From assembly GCF_025215155.1 (NCBI RefSeq), contig NZ_JALHAM010000122.1: DNA of 64,000 bases, one strand, 5' to 3'. Under the pieces are notes generated by a model. That model saw only the letters and a list, made by a program, of their open reading frames with translations. It had not been told where the DNA came from and made no database searches. Origin of the DNA: Dryocola clanedunensis. Lineage in GTDB: Bacteria > Pseudomonadota > Gammaproteobacteria > Enterobacterales > Enterobacteriaceae. Both the position numbers and the translations under genes were made by a program. Positions 25,150 to 32,885 of the stretch are shown here, one piece after another (position 1 is the stretch's first letter; each line of letters begins with the position of its first letter).

Positions 25150-25886
25150 CGTGCGGCCCCCTGCGTACGGTTTTCAAACAGCGTCGCGCGGTGTCCGCGC
25201 AGCACCAGATCAAAGCGGTAAGCCAGACTGTCCAGCGGCACGGCGGCGTGAGTGTCCAGCTCGGCAATCAGCGTGCGGATCGCATCGTCGTTATTGATGG
25301 TTTTAACAATCGGGCACTGCTTAATCAACGGGTCGCCTTCGAAGTACATCTGGGTGATCAGCCGCTGGCCGAAAGACTCGCCGGAAAGGGAAAAGTGAAT
25401 ATGCGACGGACGCCAGTCGCTGGCCTGATTCCGCCACGGATACGGGCCGGGCTTAATCGTGCGGAAGAAGTAGTAGCCGTTGTCATCCGTCAGCACGCGC
25501 CCGCAGCCGCCAAAATTAGGATCGATTGGCGCGAGATACTTGTCCTTTTTATGGCGATAGCGCCCGCCGGCGTTGGCCTGCCACACTTCTACCAGCGTGT
25601 TTTTCATCGGGCGGCCAAAGCCGTCGCGAACGTAGCCATGCACAATAATACGCTCGCCAATCGGCAGGCCGTCTTTGGCGTAATTCATGATCAGGTCATT
25701 ATCCAGCGGATCTAAATCCTTTGCGCCAAACACCGGCCCGGTAATTTCTGAGAGTGAGTTTTGCAAAGAAATAAGGGCGTTACGCGGCGAACGCAGCACG
25801 CTGGTTTTATACCCCGGCGCAAAGGCGGGCGGGTGAGAATCATAATCGCGATGCACAAGCTCGCGGGGTTGCCATAGTTGAGACAT
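25146..25886 (-). CDS. pcaH: Protocatechuate 3,4-dioxygenase beta subunit
   Basis: A 246-residue beta chain carrying the Fe(III) site: Tyr in GGRYRHKKD, Tyr in GYYFFRTIKPGPYPW, and the two His of RPSHIHFS. Catalyses intradiol cleavage of protocatechuate using O2. First gene of pcaHG; the downstream pathway genes (pcaBDC, pcaIJF) are not in this window. Divergent from ydcJ, with a CRP-like site between. Confidence 0.93.
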   Translation of the reverse strand: MSQLWQPRELVHRDYDSHPPAFAPGYKTSVLRSPRNALISLQNSLSEITGPVFGAKDLDPLDNDLIMNYAKDGLPIGERIIVHGYVRDGFGRPMKNTLVEVWQANAGGRYRHKKDKYLAPIDPNFGGCGRVLTDDNGYYFFRTIKPGPYPWRNQASDWRPSHIHFSLSGESFGQRLITQMYFEGDPLIKQCPIVKTINNDDAIRTLIAELDTHAAVPLDSLAYRFDLVLRGHRATLFENRTQGAAR

Positions 25887-26013
25887 AGCTGGCTCCAGTT
25901 GTAGGGTAGGTGGCTTATTGTTTTCACTACTGCCAGCGCCAGTCTCGGTTAATGAAATGTTAATTTAAAGTGATTTTATCTGCCTGTTACCATTACCGGG
26001 GGTTATGTATTCG

Positions 26014-26029
26014 GGTGATTACCATCACT
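26014..26029. promoter_or_regulatory. CRP-like site between pcaH and ydcJ
   Basis: GGTGA-TTACCA-TCACT: half-sites close to TGTGA/TCACA with the six-base spacer CRP requires. It lies about 130 bases from pcaH and 105 from ydcJ, so either or both could be under catabolite control. Inference from motif only. Confidence 0.45.
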
Positions 26030-26132
26030 CTTAGTGCCGCGCTGTAAAGCAGATCACAAAACGCAAATTCTTCGCCCTGAGTCGCTCGTCAGACTCTACG
26101 CTTTCAGCAATATCCACTGGAGACACGACATC

Positions 26133-27476
26133 ATGGCGAACAACATCACGGCTGATGAGATTCGGGAAAAATTTTCGCACGCAATGTCGGCAATGTACCA
26201 GCAAGAGGTGCCGCAGTACGGCACGCTGTTAGAATTGGTTGCCGATGTGAATCTCGCGGTGCTGGAAAACGATCCGCAGCTGCAACAGCGGCTGGAAAAC
26301 GCAGACGAACTGGCAAGGTTAAACGTGGAGCGGCACGGTGCCATCCGTGTCGGCAAAGCCTCTGAGCTTGCGACACTAAGACGCATATTTGCGGTGATGG
26401 GCATGCAGCCGGTGGGTTATTACGATCTCTCCCAGGCAGGCGTGCCGGTGCACTCTACTGCATTCAGGCCTGTCGATGACACGGCGCTCGCCCGTAACCC
26501 GTTCAGGGTGTTTACTTCACTGCTGCGCCTTGAACTGATCGAAAACGAATCACTACGTAAAAAGGCGGCCGCTATTCTGGCGAAGCGCGACATCTTCACG
26601 CCGCGCTGCCGGGCTTTGCTTGATATCTACGATAAGCAGGGTGGTTTGAACGAAGCTCAGGCCGAAGAGTTTGTCCGAGAAGCGCTGGAAACGTTCCGCT
26701 GGCACAGTCACGCGACGGTGGATACCGAAACTTATCAGGCTCTGCACGACCAGCATCGGCTGATTGCCGACGTCGTTTGCTTCCGGGGCTGCCACATAAA
26801 CCATTTGACCCCCAGAACGCTGGATATCGACCGCGTTCAGGCGTTGATGCCGGAGTACGGCATTTCGCCGAAGGCGATCATCGAAGGGCCGCCGCGTCGG
26901 GAATTCCCCATCCTGCTGCGCCAGACCAGCTTCAAGGCGCTGGAGGAGCCGATTTTGTTTGCCGGTGAACATCACGGTACCCATACCGCGCGCTTCGGGG
27001 AAATTGAGCAGCGTGGCGTGGCGCTGACGCCGAAGGGGCGAGCGCTGTATGACGAACTTTTACTGGCGGCGGGCAACGGCAAAGACAACCTCAGCCATCA
27101 GCACCATTTGCGGGAGGTGTTCAGCCGCCTGCCGGACAGCGACGCGCTTCTGCGCCGCCAGGCGCTGGCTTACTTCCGCTATCGCTTAACGCCAACGGGG
27201 GAGATGCACCGCCACAACATCAAACCCGGCGACGACCCGCAGCTGCTGATAGAGCGCGGCTGGCTGGTGGCCCAGCCGATCACCTACGAAGACTTTCTGC
27301 CGGTCAGCGCCGCGGGTATTTTCCAGTCTAATCTTGGCAGTGACAACGGCGCCCGCAGCCACGGACATGCGAGCAGGGAAGCCTTTGAGGAGGCGCTGGG
27401 TGCGCCGGTGGCCAATGAGTTCGATCTCTACCAGCAGGCAGAAGATCGCAGCAAACGGCGTTGCGGTCTGCTTTAA
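26133..27476 (+). CDS. ydcJ: YdcJ, 2-oxoadipate dioxygenase/decarboxylase family
   Basis: A 447-residue DUF1338 protein, same length as E. coli YdcJ and nearly word-for-word the same. Metal-site residues of the family appear as His in NVERHGAIR, His in GCHINHLTPRT and Glu in THTARFGEIEQRG. The Pseudomonas homologue HglS converts 2-oxoadipate to 2-hydroxyglutarate in lysine breakdown; the role in enterobacteria is not settled. Start at 26133 with CTGGAG upstream. E. coli has LysR gene ydcI divergent here; in this window pcaH takes that place. Confidence 0.9.
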   Translation: MANNITADEIREKFSHAMSAMYQQEVPQYGTLLELVADVNLAVLENDPQLQQRLENADELARLNVERHGAIRVGKASELATLRRIFAVMGMQPVGYYDLSQAGVPVHSTAFRPVDDTALARNPFRVFTSLLRLELIENESLRKKAAAILAKRDIFTPRCRALLDIYDKQGGLNEAQAEEFVREALETFRWHSHATVDTETYQALHDQHRLIADVVCFRGCHINHLTPRTLDIDRVQALMPEYGISPKAIIEGPPRREFPILLRQTSFKALEEPILFAGEHHGTHTARFGEIEQRGVALTPKGRALYDELLLAAGNGKDNLSHQHHLREVFSRLPDSDALLRRQALAYFRYRLTPTGEMHRHNIKPGDDPQLLIERGWLVAQPITYEDFLPVSAAGIFQSNLGSDNGARSHGHASREAFEEALGAPVANEFDLYQQAEDRSKRRCGLL

Positions 27477-27517
27477 ACGCGTTACTCTGCTCGGGTGTCG
27501 TTAACAAGGAACAGCAG

Positions 27518-29044
27518 ATGGAAAAGCCTGAAGTCCGGAGCGAGGATGCTCTGGTGGAGATAGCCCAGGGTAAACTTGCCGGAAATCTGGAAGGGGATGC
27601 GGTGGTATTTCGCGGTATTCCCTTCGCCGCTCCGCCCGTTGGTGAGCGCCGCTGGCGCGCACCGTTCCCTCCCGAAGCCTGGGAGGGTGTCAGATCGGCC
27701 AGCCAGTTTTCACCTGCCTGCTGGCAAAGCCTGGAGTATTGTAAAGCCGTCGGCGGCGGCGATCCGGGGCAATTCTCTGAAGATTGCCTCTATCTTAATA
27801 TCTGGACGCCAGCCTGCCGCGATGAAAAACCTTTACCGGTGATGGTCTGGCTGCACGGCGGTGGCTACACCATCGGCGCTGGGGGCCTTACACCTTATGA
27901 TGGTGCTGGCCTTGCCTCACGCGGCGTCATCCTCGTCTCCATTAATTATCGTCTTGGTCATCTTGGGTTCTTCGCCCATCCCGCGCTGGAAGGGGAAGAT
28001 CCTGACGGCCCCGTCTATAACTTCGCGCTGATGGATCAGATTGCCGCGCTGCAATGGGTGCAGGAAAACATTCACGCCTTTGGGGGCGATGCGGGTAACG
28101 TGACGGTATTTGGCGAATCAGCCGGAGGCCGCAGCGTGCTGTCATTACTGGCTTCGCCGCTTGCCGCCGGGCTGTTTCACAAGGCTATCGTACAAAGCGC
28201 CTATACCCTGCCGGACGTGGACCGCAATAAGGCATTAAAAAAAGGCATTGCTCTTGCTCGCCACTTTGGCCTGGAAAAGGCGACGGCCGAACAGCTGCGG
28301 GAATTACCTGCCGAGGCATTCTGGCCGCTTGAAGCCCCGTTAAATATTGGCCCGGCCCCCATCAGCGGCGATCGCGTGCTGCCCCAGCCCATGCTGGATA
28401 CGTTTTTTGCGGGCAAACAACATCCCGTGCCGGTGATGATTGGCAGCAACAGCGACGAGGCCAGCGTGCTGAGCTATTTCGGCATCGACCTTGCCGGGCA
28501 AATCGATCTGCTGCGCCGCGAGAAACGTTTCGGCCTCGGGCTGATTAAGCTGCTTTATCCGGGCGTGAAAGGCGACGTTGAGCTTGGTCGGCAGGTATGC
28601 CGGGATATGGCATTCACCACGATGGGCTTTGTGGTGATGCAGGCCCAGCAGCGTATCGGCCAGCCCTGCTGGCGCTATTACTTTGACTACGTCGCTGAGG
28701 CGGAACGGGAGACGTACGCCAATGGTGCCTGGCACGGCAACGAAGTGCCGTACGTGTTCGATACCCTGCACCTCACGCCGCCCGCAAGCGATTATGTGAC
28801 GGAAGATGATTTAGCCTTTTCGGCCAGGGTCTGTGATTACTGGGCTGAATTTGCCCGTAAGGCGACGTCCAGCAGCGGCTGGCTGGAGGGCAAACTACGC
28901 TGGCCCGCCTGTACGCGCCGCCGCGACAGAACCATGCTGCTGGGGGTCAATAAACGGGCTAAATTTTCCATCATTAATCGTTTTATGCGTTTAAGGATGC
29001 AATTGTTTAAACGTGTGATGAGACATCATGTGAAATTGATGTAG
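27518..29044 (+). CDS. Type-B carboxylesterase
   Basis: A 508-residue carboxylesterase/para-nitrobenzyl esterase relative. The oxyanion stretch LHGGGYTIGA, nucleophile FGESAGGRSVLSLL, acid in GSNSDEAS and catalytic His in GAWHGNEVPYVF are all in order. No signal peptide, so cytoplasmic. Start at 27518 behind AACAAGGA; upstream codons in frame are inside or next to the ydcJ end. The C-terminus has a basic tail (RFMRLRMQLFKRVMRHHVKLM). It follows ydcJ by 41 bases and precedes an unrecognised gene by 45, suggesting one transcript. Confidence 0.9.
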   Translation: MEKPEVRSEDALVEIAQGKLAGNLEGDAVVFRGIPFAAPPVGERRWRAPFPPEAWEGVRSASQFSPACWQSLEYCKAVGGGDPGQFSEDCLYLNIWTPACRDEKPLPVMVWLHGGGYTIGAGGLTPYDGAGLASRGVILVSINYRLGHLGFFAHPALEGEDPDGPVYNFALMDQIAALQWVQENIHAFGGDAGNVTVFGESAGGRSVLSLLASPLAAGLFHKAIVQSAYTLPDVDRNKALKKGIALARHFGLEKATAEQLRELPAEAFWPLEAPLNIGPAPISGDRVLPQPMLDTFFAGKQHPVPVMIGSNSDEASVLSYFGIDLAGQIDLLRREKRFGLGLIKLLYPGVKGDVELGRQVCRDMAFTTMGFVVMQAQQRIGQPCWRYYFDYVAEAERETYANGAWHGNEVPYVFDTLHLTPPASDYVTEDDLAFSARVCDYWAEFARKATSSSGWLEGKLRWPACTRRRDRTMLLGVNKRAKFSIINRFMRLRMQLFKRVMRHHVKLM

Positions 29045-29089
29045 GCCGTGTGTAGGGTTGCGTGACTATCCACGCAACCGGAGGCTGCT

Positions 29090-29710
29090 ATGAATTTTGA
29101 TCCTGCCTGCGACAATATCGCCATCGTATTGTCCGCGCTTAAGCTGCGAAAATCGTCTGATGGATTAGACAAATACAACGAGCCGTACATCGTCGTGCTG
29201 GCGATGGACGAGCACGACGCCGGAAATACCCGGCTGGCTTACCAGCTGAAAGAGTTCCATAACGTCAAAGCTTATGAGCAGATTATTCTCGCCGGGGACG
29301 GGGTGATGCTCTACGGCCCGGCAAACCCCGGCTCGTTCGTCACGCTAAGCGTTATGGTGATGGAGTCTGACGAAGATTTTAAGGCGGTAGGGGCGCAGAT
29401 TGACTCTGTTATTTCCCGGCTAAACGCTGGCCTGCCGACGACCAACCTGGCCAAAATGCAGCCGGGCGTCGCGGCGGCGGAAATGATCCTGCAAACGGCG
29501 CTGGACGAACTGGCCGGTGTGCTGTCCGGCAACAAAGATGATTATCTGCTGACGGTTAGCGGTACCTGGCTAAGAGATACGCCAACTCCCTATAAAGTTG
29601 GCAATTTTTCTACCCACCATAACGATTTCGCGGAGGCCACGCTGAAGGTTGTGCCGCTCATCCAGCGGCCCCCTAAACAATCCAGTCCCGAAAAATGGCG
29701 CGTTAGCTGA
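29090..29710 (+). CDS. Unrecognised 206-residue protein
   Basis: I do not recognise this family. The chain looks mostly beta-stranded (YIVVLAMDEHD, VMLYGPANPGSFVTLSVMVM, YLLTVSGTW) with one central helix (AAAEMILQTALDELAGVL). The opening LRKSSDGLDKYNEPYIVVLA is reminiscent of a C2-type beta-sandwich entry ('...sDPYv.v'), which is only a suggestion. A CCGGAGGCTGCT ribosome site precedes the ATG. It lies 45 bases after the carboxylesterase and its last 8 bases overlap the end of the opposite LysR gene. Confidence 0.6.
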   Translation: MNFDPACDNIAIVLSALKLRKSSDGLDKYNEPYIVVLAMDEHDAGNTRLAYQLKEFHNVKAYEQIILAGDGVMLYGPANPGSFVTLSVMVMESDEDFKAVGAQIDSVISRLNAGLPTTNLAKMQPGVAAAEMILQTALDELAGVLSGNKDDYLLTVSGTWLRDTPTPYKVGNFSTHHNDFAEATLKVVPLIQRPPKQSSPEKWRVS

Positions 29711-30563
29711 TATTCAGCAGGCTTGTGCAGAACGCCGCCAGCCCGGCGGTGTTTTCACTTCCCTGGCGTACGCAAAGACGATAGCTGGCCCCCGTTTTCA
29801 CGCTGTGGCTAAACGGACGCACCAGACGCCCCATGCGTAAATCCTCTGCCACCAGCGTTTCGTCGGCAATAGCGATGCCAAATCCCTGAATGGCGGCGCT
29901 GATGGCCAGATCCATGGTATCGAAATGTTGATTTTTGCTCATGGCTGGCCTGAGCGCCGGGTCGCCTGCAAGCCAGAGTGACCAGTCGGTGCGGTCGCGG
30001 GTAGGGTGCAGAAAGGTTAAGCGCTGCAGGGCATCCTCTGCGGACTCCTCTTTGTGGAGCAAGCTTTCGCTGATCACTGGCGTGAGCGTCTCTTCAAACA
30101 ATAGCGTGCCGGATTTGGCGTGCGGACCGAACACAATCGCCGCGTCGTAAGGCTCATTTTTAAAATTGATGCCGTGCTCGATAGTGGTGGTGAGGACAAT
30201 CTGGATGTCCGGCGCGCTGTGCTCCAGCTCGACAATTTTCGGCACCAGCCAGCGCATGGCGCAGGTCGGAGCCTTAAGACGTATGACGCTGGCTTTGCGG
30301 CAGGCGCGATCGGTGACGTCCAGCAGGTTTTCGTAAGCGCTTTGCAGCTCAGGAAGCAGCGCGCAGCCCTGGTGGGTCAGGTGCAGGCCGCGGGCGTGAC
30401 GCTCAAACACGGCAAACCCTAGCCATGCTTCAAGGGTAGCAATTTTACGGCTCACGGCGCCCTGCGTCAGGCACAGCTCTTTCGCTGCGCGCGTCAGGTT
30501 CAGGTGGCGGGCCGTGACGAGAAAAGAATCAATCGTGTTAAGCGGGATGGTACGACGGGTCAT
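29703..30563 (-). CDS. LysR-family regulator (GcvA-like)
   Basis: A 286-residue LysR regulator: HTH in LNTIDSFLVTARHLNLTRAA and LTQGAVSRKIATLEAWLGF; the effector domain has GFGIAIADETLVAEDLRMGRLVRPF typical of the GcvA/AmpR branch. Start at 30563 with CAGAGGAG upstream. It is divergent from the aminotransferase gene; two inverted repeats lie between. It most likely controls the aminotransferase and the binding protein behind it. Confidence 0.88.
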   Translation of the reverse strand: MTRRTIPLNTIDSFLVTARHLNLTRAAKELCLTQGAVSRKIATLEAWLGFAVFERHARGLHLTHQGCALLPELQSAYENLLDVTDRACRKASVIRLKAPTCAMRWLVPKIVELEHSAPDIQIVLTTTIEHGINFKNEPYDAAIVFGPHAKSGTLLFEETLTPVISESLLHKEESAEDALQRLTFLHPTRDRTDWSLWLAGDPALRPAMSKNQHFDTMDLAISAAIQGFGIAIADETLVAEDLRMGRLVRPFSHSVKTGASYRLCVRQGSENTAGLAAFCTSLLNIS

Positions 30564-30577
30564 GCCGAACTCCTCTG

Positions 30578-30600
30578 AGCCATGCAATTTTTGCATGGCT
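30578..30600. promoter_or_regulatory. Perfect 10-bp palindrome ahead of the LysR gene
   Basis: AGCCATGCAA / TTGCATGGCT separated by TTT, 15 bases upstream of the LysR start. Either an operator for autoregulation or an mRNA hairpin covering the leader. Confidence 0.55.
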
Positions 30601-30605
30601 ATTAT

Positions 30606-30623
30606 GACAACAATTCGGTTGTC
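30606..30623. promoter_or_regulatory. Second inverted repeat, LysR/aminotransferase gap
   Basis: GACAAC-AATTCG-GTTGTC, six-base perfect arms, 62 bases ahead of the aminotransferase start. Size and spacing suit a LysR recognition site for the divergent promoters. Confidence 0.5.
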
Positions 30624-30684
30624 GTGACAAGCGGGGCAATGAATAGTTATGCAAACAGAAGTCATAACAGGAGCGGCCATCACC

Positions 30685-31848
30685 ATGCAGACCCCGGTAC
30701 AACATCGTTCGAAATTGCCTGATGTGGGCACCACCATTTTTACCGTTATCGGCCAGCTCTCGGCACAGCACAACGCGATTAACCTGTCGCAGGGCGCGCC
30801 CAACTTTGCCCCGGACCAGAAGCTTGTCGACGGCGTAACCAAAGCGATGCTGGATAACCACAACCAGTACGCCTCAATGACGGGGCTGCTTGCGCTCAAA
30901 ACCATCATCGCACAGAAAGTGGAAGCGCTTTATGGCGCATGTTATGACGTAAACGAAGAAATTCTGATTACCGCCAGCGCCAGCGAAGGGCTTTATTCCG
31001 CTATTGGCGGGCTGGTGCATCCGGGGGATGAAGTCATCTATTTCGAACCCTCGTTTGACAGCTACGCGCCCATCGTTCGCTTACAGGGGGCAAAACCCGT
31101 CGCGCTGAAGCTGGCGCTGCCTGACTTCACCGTCAACTGGGATGAAGTGCGGGCCGCCATCACACCGCGCACCCGGATGATCATCATCAACACGCCGCAT
31201 AACCCTAGCGGCCAGGTGTTTGGTGCGCACGATCTGGAAATGCTTGCAGCCCTCACCCGCAACACGGATATTGTTGTGCTGTCTGACGAAGTGTATGAAC
31301 ACATCGTGTTTGATGGTCAGCGGCATCACGGTATGGCGACGCACCCGCAGCTGGCGGAACGCAGCGTGATTGTTTCGTCGTTCGGCAAAACGTTCCATGT
31401 TACCGGCTGGCGTGTCGGGTACTGCCTGGCACCAGCGGCGCTGATGGATGAAATCTGCAAGGTGCATCAGTTCCTGATGTTTTCCGCCGATACGCCGATG
31501 CAGTACGCATTCGCAGATTACATGAAGGACTCGCAAACCTATCTGTCCCTCGGGGCTTTCTACCAGCGCAAACGCGATTTGATGCAAACTTTGCTGGCGG
31601 AGTCGCCTTTTAAGCTGTTGCCGAGCGCCGGGTCGTTCTTCCTGCTGGCAAGCTATGAGCATTTCAGCAACGAGTCGGATAGCGATATGGTGAAGCGACT
31701 CATTACCGAACACGGCGTGGCGACGATTCCGCTCTCCGCGTTTTACACTGACGGAACGGATAACAAACTGATCCGTCTCTCCTTTGCGAAAGATGAAGCC
31801 ACATTACGGGCAGGCGCGCAGGCGCTGTGCCAGGTGAAGCCACGTTAA
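30685..31848 (+). CDS. PLP-dependent aminotransferase, YbdL-like (methionine type)
   Basis: A 387-residue class I/II aminotransferase. INLSQGAPNF at the N-terminus, NTPHNPSGQVF, VLSDEVYEH (PLP Asp) and the Schiff-base Lys in SSFGKTFHVTGWRVGY are present. It resembles E. coli YbdL, a methionine/phenylalanine-preferring transaminase. Start 30685 has CAGGAG 11 bases ahead; an ATG at 30649 is an alternative with a poorer site. The solute-binding protein follows 12 bases later, so uptake and transamination of an amino acid are likely linked. Confidence 0.85.
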   Translation: MQTPVQHRSKLPDVGTTIFTVIGQLSAQHNAINLSQGAPNFAPDQKLVDGVTKAMLDNHNQYASMTGLLALKTIIAQKVEALYGACYDVNEEILITASASEGLYSAIGGLVHPGDEVIYFEPSFDSYAPIVRLQGAKPVALKLALPDFTVNWDEVRAAITPRTRMIIINTPHNPSGQVFGAHDLEMLAALTRNTDIVVLSDEVYEHIVFDGQRHHGMATHPQLAERSVIVSSFGKTFHVTGWRVGYCLAPAALMDEICKVHQFLMFSADTPMQYAFADYMKDSQTYLSLGAFYQRKRDLMQTLLAESPFKLLPSAGSFFLLASYEHFSNESDSDMVKRLITEHGVATIPLSAFYTDGTDNKLIRLSFAKDEATLRAGAQALCQVKPR

Positions 31849-31860
31849 TCAGGGGTAATA

Positions 31861-32637
31861 ATGAAAAAATTACATGCGCTTGGTTTGGCCGTTGGGATGC
31901 TCACAACATTCTCTACGCTTGCCGCCAACGAAATGCGTTACGGCGTCGAAGCGGAGTATCCGCCGTTTGAAAGCCGCAACTCTGCGGGCGAGCTGGAAGG
32001 GTTTGATATCGATCTGGGTAACGCCATCTGTAAGGCGGCAAGCCTGAAATGCTCATGGGTAGAAACGTCGTTTGATGCGCTGATCCCAGGCCTGATGTCG
32101 AAAAAATTCGACGCTATCAACTCGGCGATGAACATCACCGAACAGCGGCGTAAAAGTATCGACTTTACCCAGCCAATCTACCGTATTCCTTCCCAGCTGG
32201 TGGGCAAAACCGGCAGCGTAATAGAAGCCACGCCTGCGGGACTAAAGGGCAAAACCATCGGCGTGCTGCAAGGCTCCATTCAGGAGACTTACGCAAAAGA
32301 GCACTGGGAAAAGCAGGGCGTGACCGTCGTCTCGTATAAAGATCAGAATATGGCGTGGGGCGACCTGCTCAACGGCCGTATCGACGCCTCGCTGGTGATG
32401 TCCGCCGCGGGCCAGGCCGGTTTCCTGAGCAAGCCTCAGGGCAAAGGATTTGGCTTTATCGGTAAGCCCGTTAGCGACGATACGATCCTCGGCAGCGGGA
32501 TTGGTTTTGGCCTGCGTAAGGGCGATGCTGCAACCAAGAAGCAGCTGGATGCCGCCATCGAAAAAGTAAAAGCCGACGGCACGGTAACCACGCTTGCGAA
32601 GAAATACTTCCCGGGTATCGACGTCAGCGTGAAGTAA
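31861..32637 (+). CDS. Amino-acid solute-binding protein (HisJ/ArgT type)
   Basis: A 258-residue periplasmic binding protein: signal peptide MKKLHALGLAVGMLTTFSTLA, then the cluster 3 family wording GVEAEYPPFESRNSAGELEG and GFDIDLGNAICK. The residues around FDALIPGLMSKKFDAINSAM match Lys/Arg/His/ornithine-binding proteins. No ABC permease or ATPase gene accompanies it, so it must dock to a transporter encoded elsewhere or serve as a sensor. Co-transcribed with the aminotransferase. Confidence 0.87.
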   Translation: MKKLHALGLAVGMLTTFSTLAANEMRYGVEAEYPPFESRNSAGELEGFDIDLGNAICKAASLKCSWVETSFDALIPGLMSKKFDAINSAMNITEQRRKSIDFTQPIYRIPSQLVGKTGSVIEATPAGLKGKTIGVLQGSIQETYAKEHWEKQGVTVVSYKDQNMAWGDLLNGRIDASLVMSAAGQAGFLSKPQGKGFGFIGKPVSDDTILGSGIGFGLRKGDAATKKQLDAAIEKVKADGTVTTLAKKYFPGIDVSVK

Positions 32638-32651
32638 TTCCTTTCTTTCAC

Positions 32652-32678
32652 AGGGTGAATGCCAGCAGGCCTCACCCT
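32652..32678 (+). terminator. Probable terminator after the binding-protein gene
   Basis: Hairpin AGGGTGA/TCACCCT extended by GCC/GGC around AGCA. A U-rich stretch follows but is interrupted (cctcttttctgctgcctctttttc), so termination may be partial. No gene is visible between here and opgD. Confidence 0.4.
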
Positions 32679-32885
32679 CCGAAGCCTCTTTTCTGCTGCC
32701 TCTTTTTCATCCCATTCTGCTTCTAATAAAAAAACTGTGCTCTTAAGGCGGATCCAGGACGACAACGATTGGATTAACAGTGAATTTTGTCTAGAGTGTG
32801 CGGTCGTAATGGTTGCAACATTTGCCGTAGTTCTGCCTCACCGGCAGAGCGAAATACATCGACATAAAAGGACGATTTCTCAGGC

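Noticed and set aside
30564..30908. 115-codon N-terminal extension of the LysR gene
   Set aside because: It would run through the divergent promoter and into the aminotransferase gene; the HTH begins just after the ATG at 30563, which has GAGGAG.
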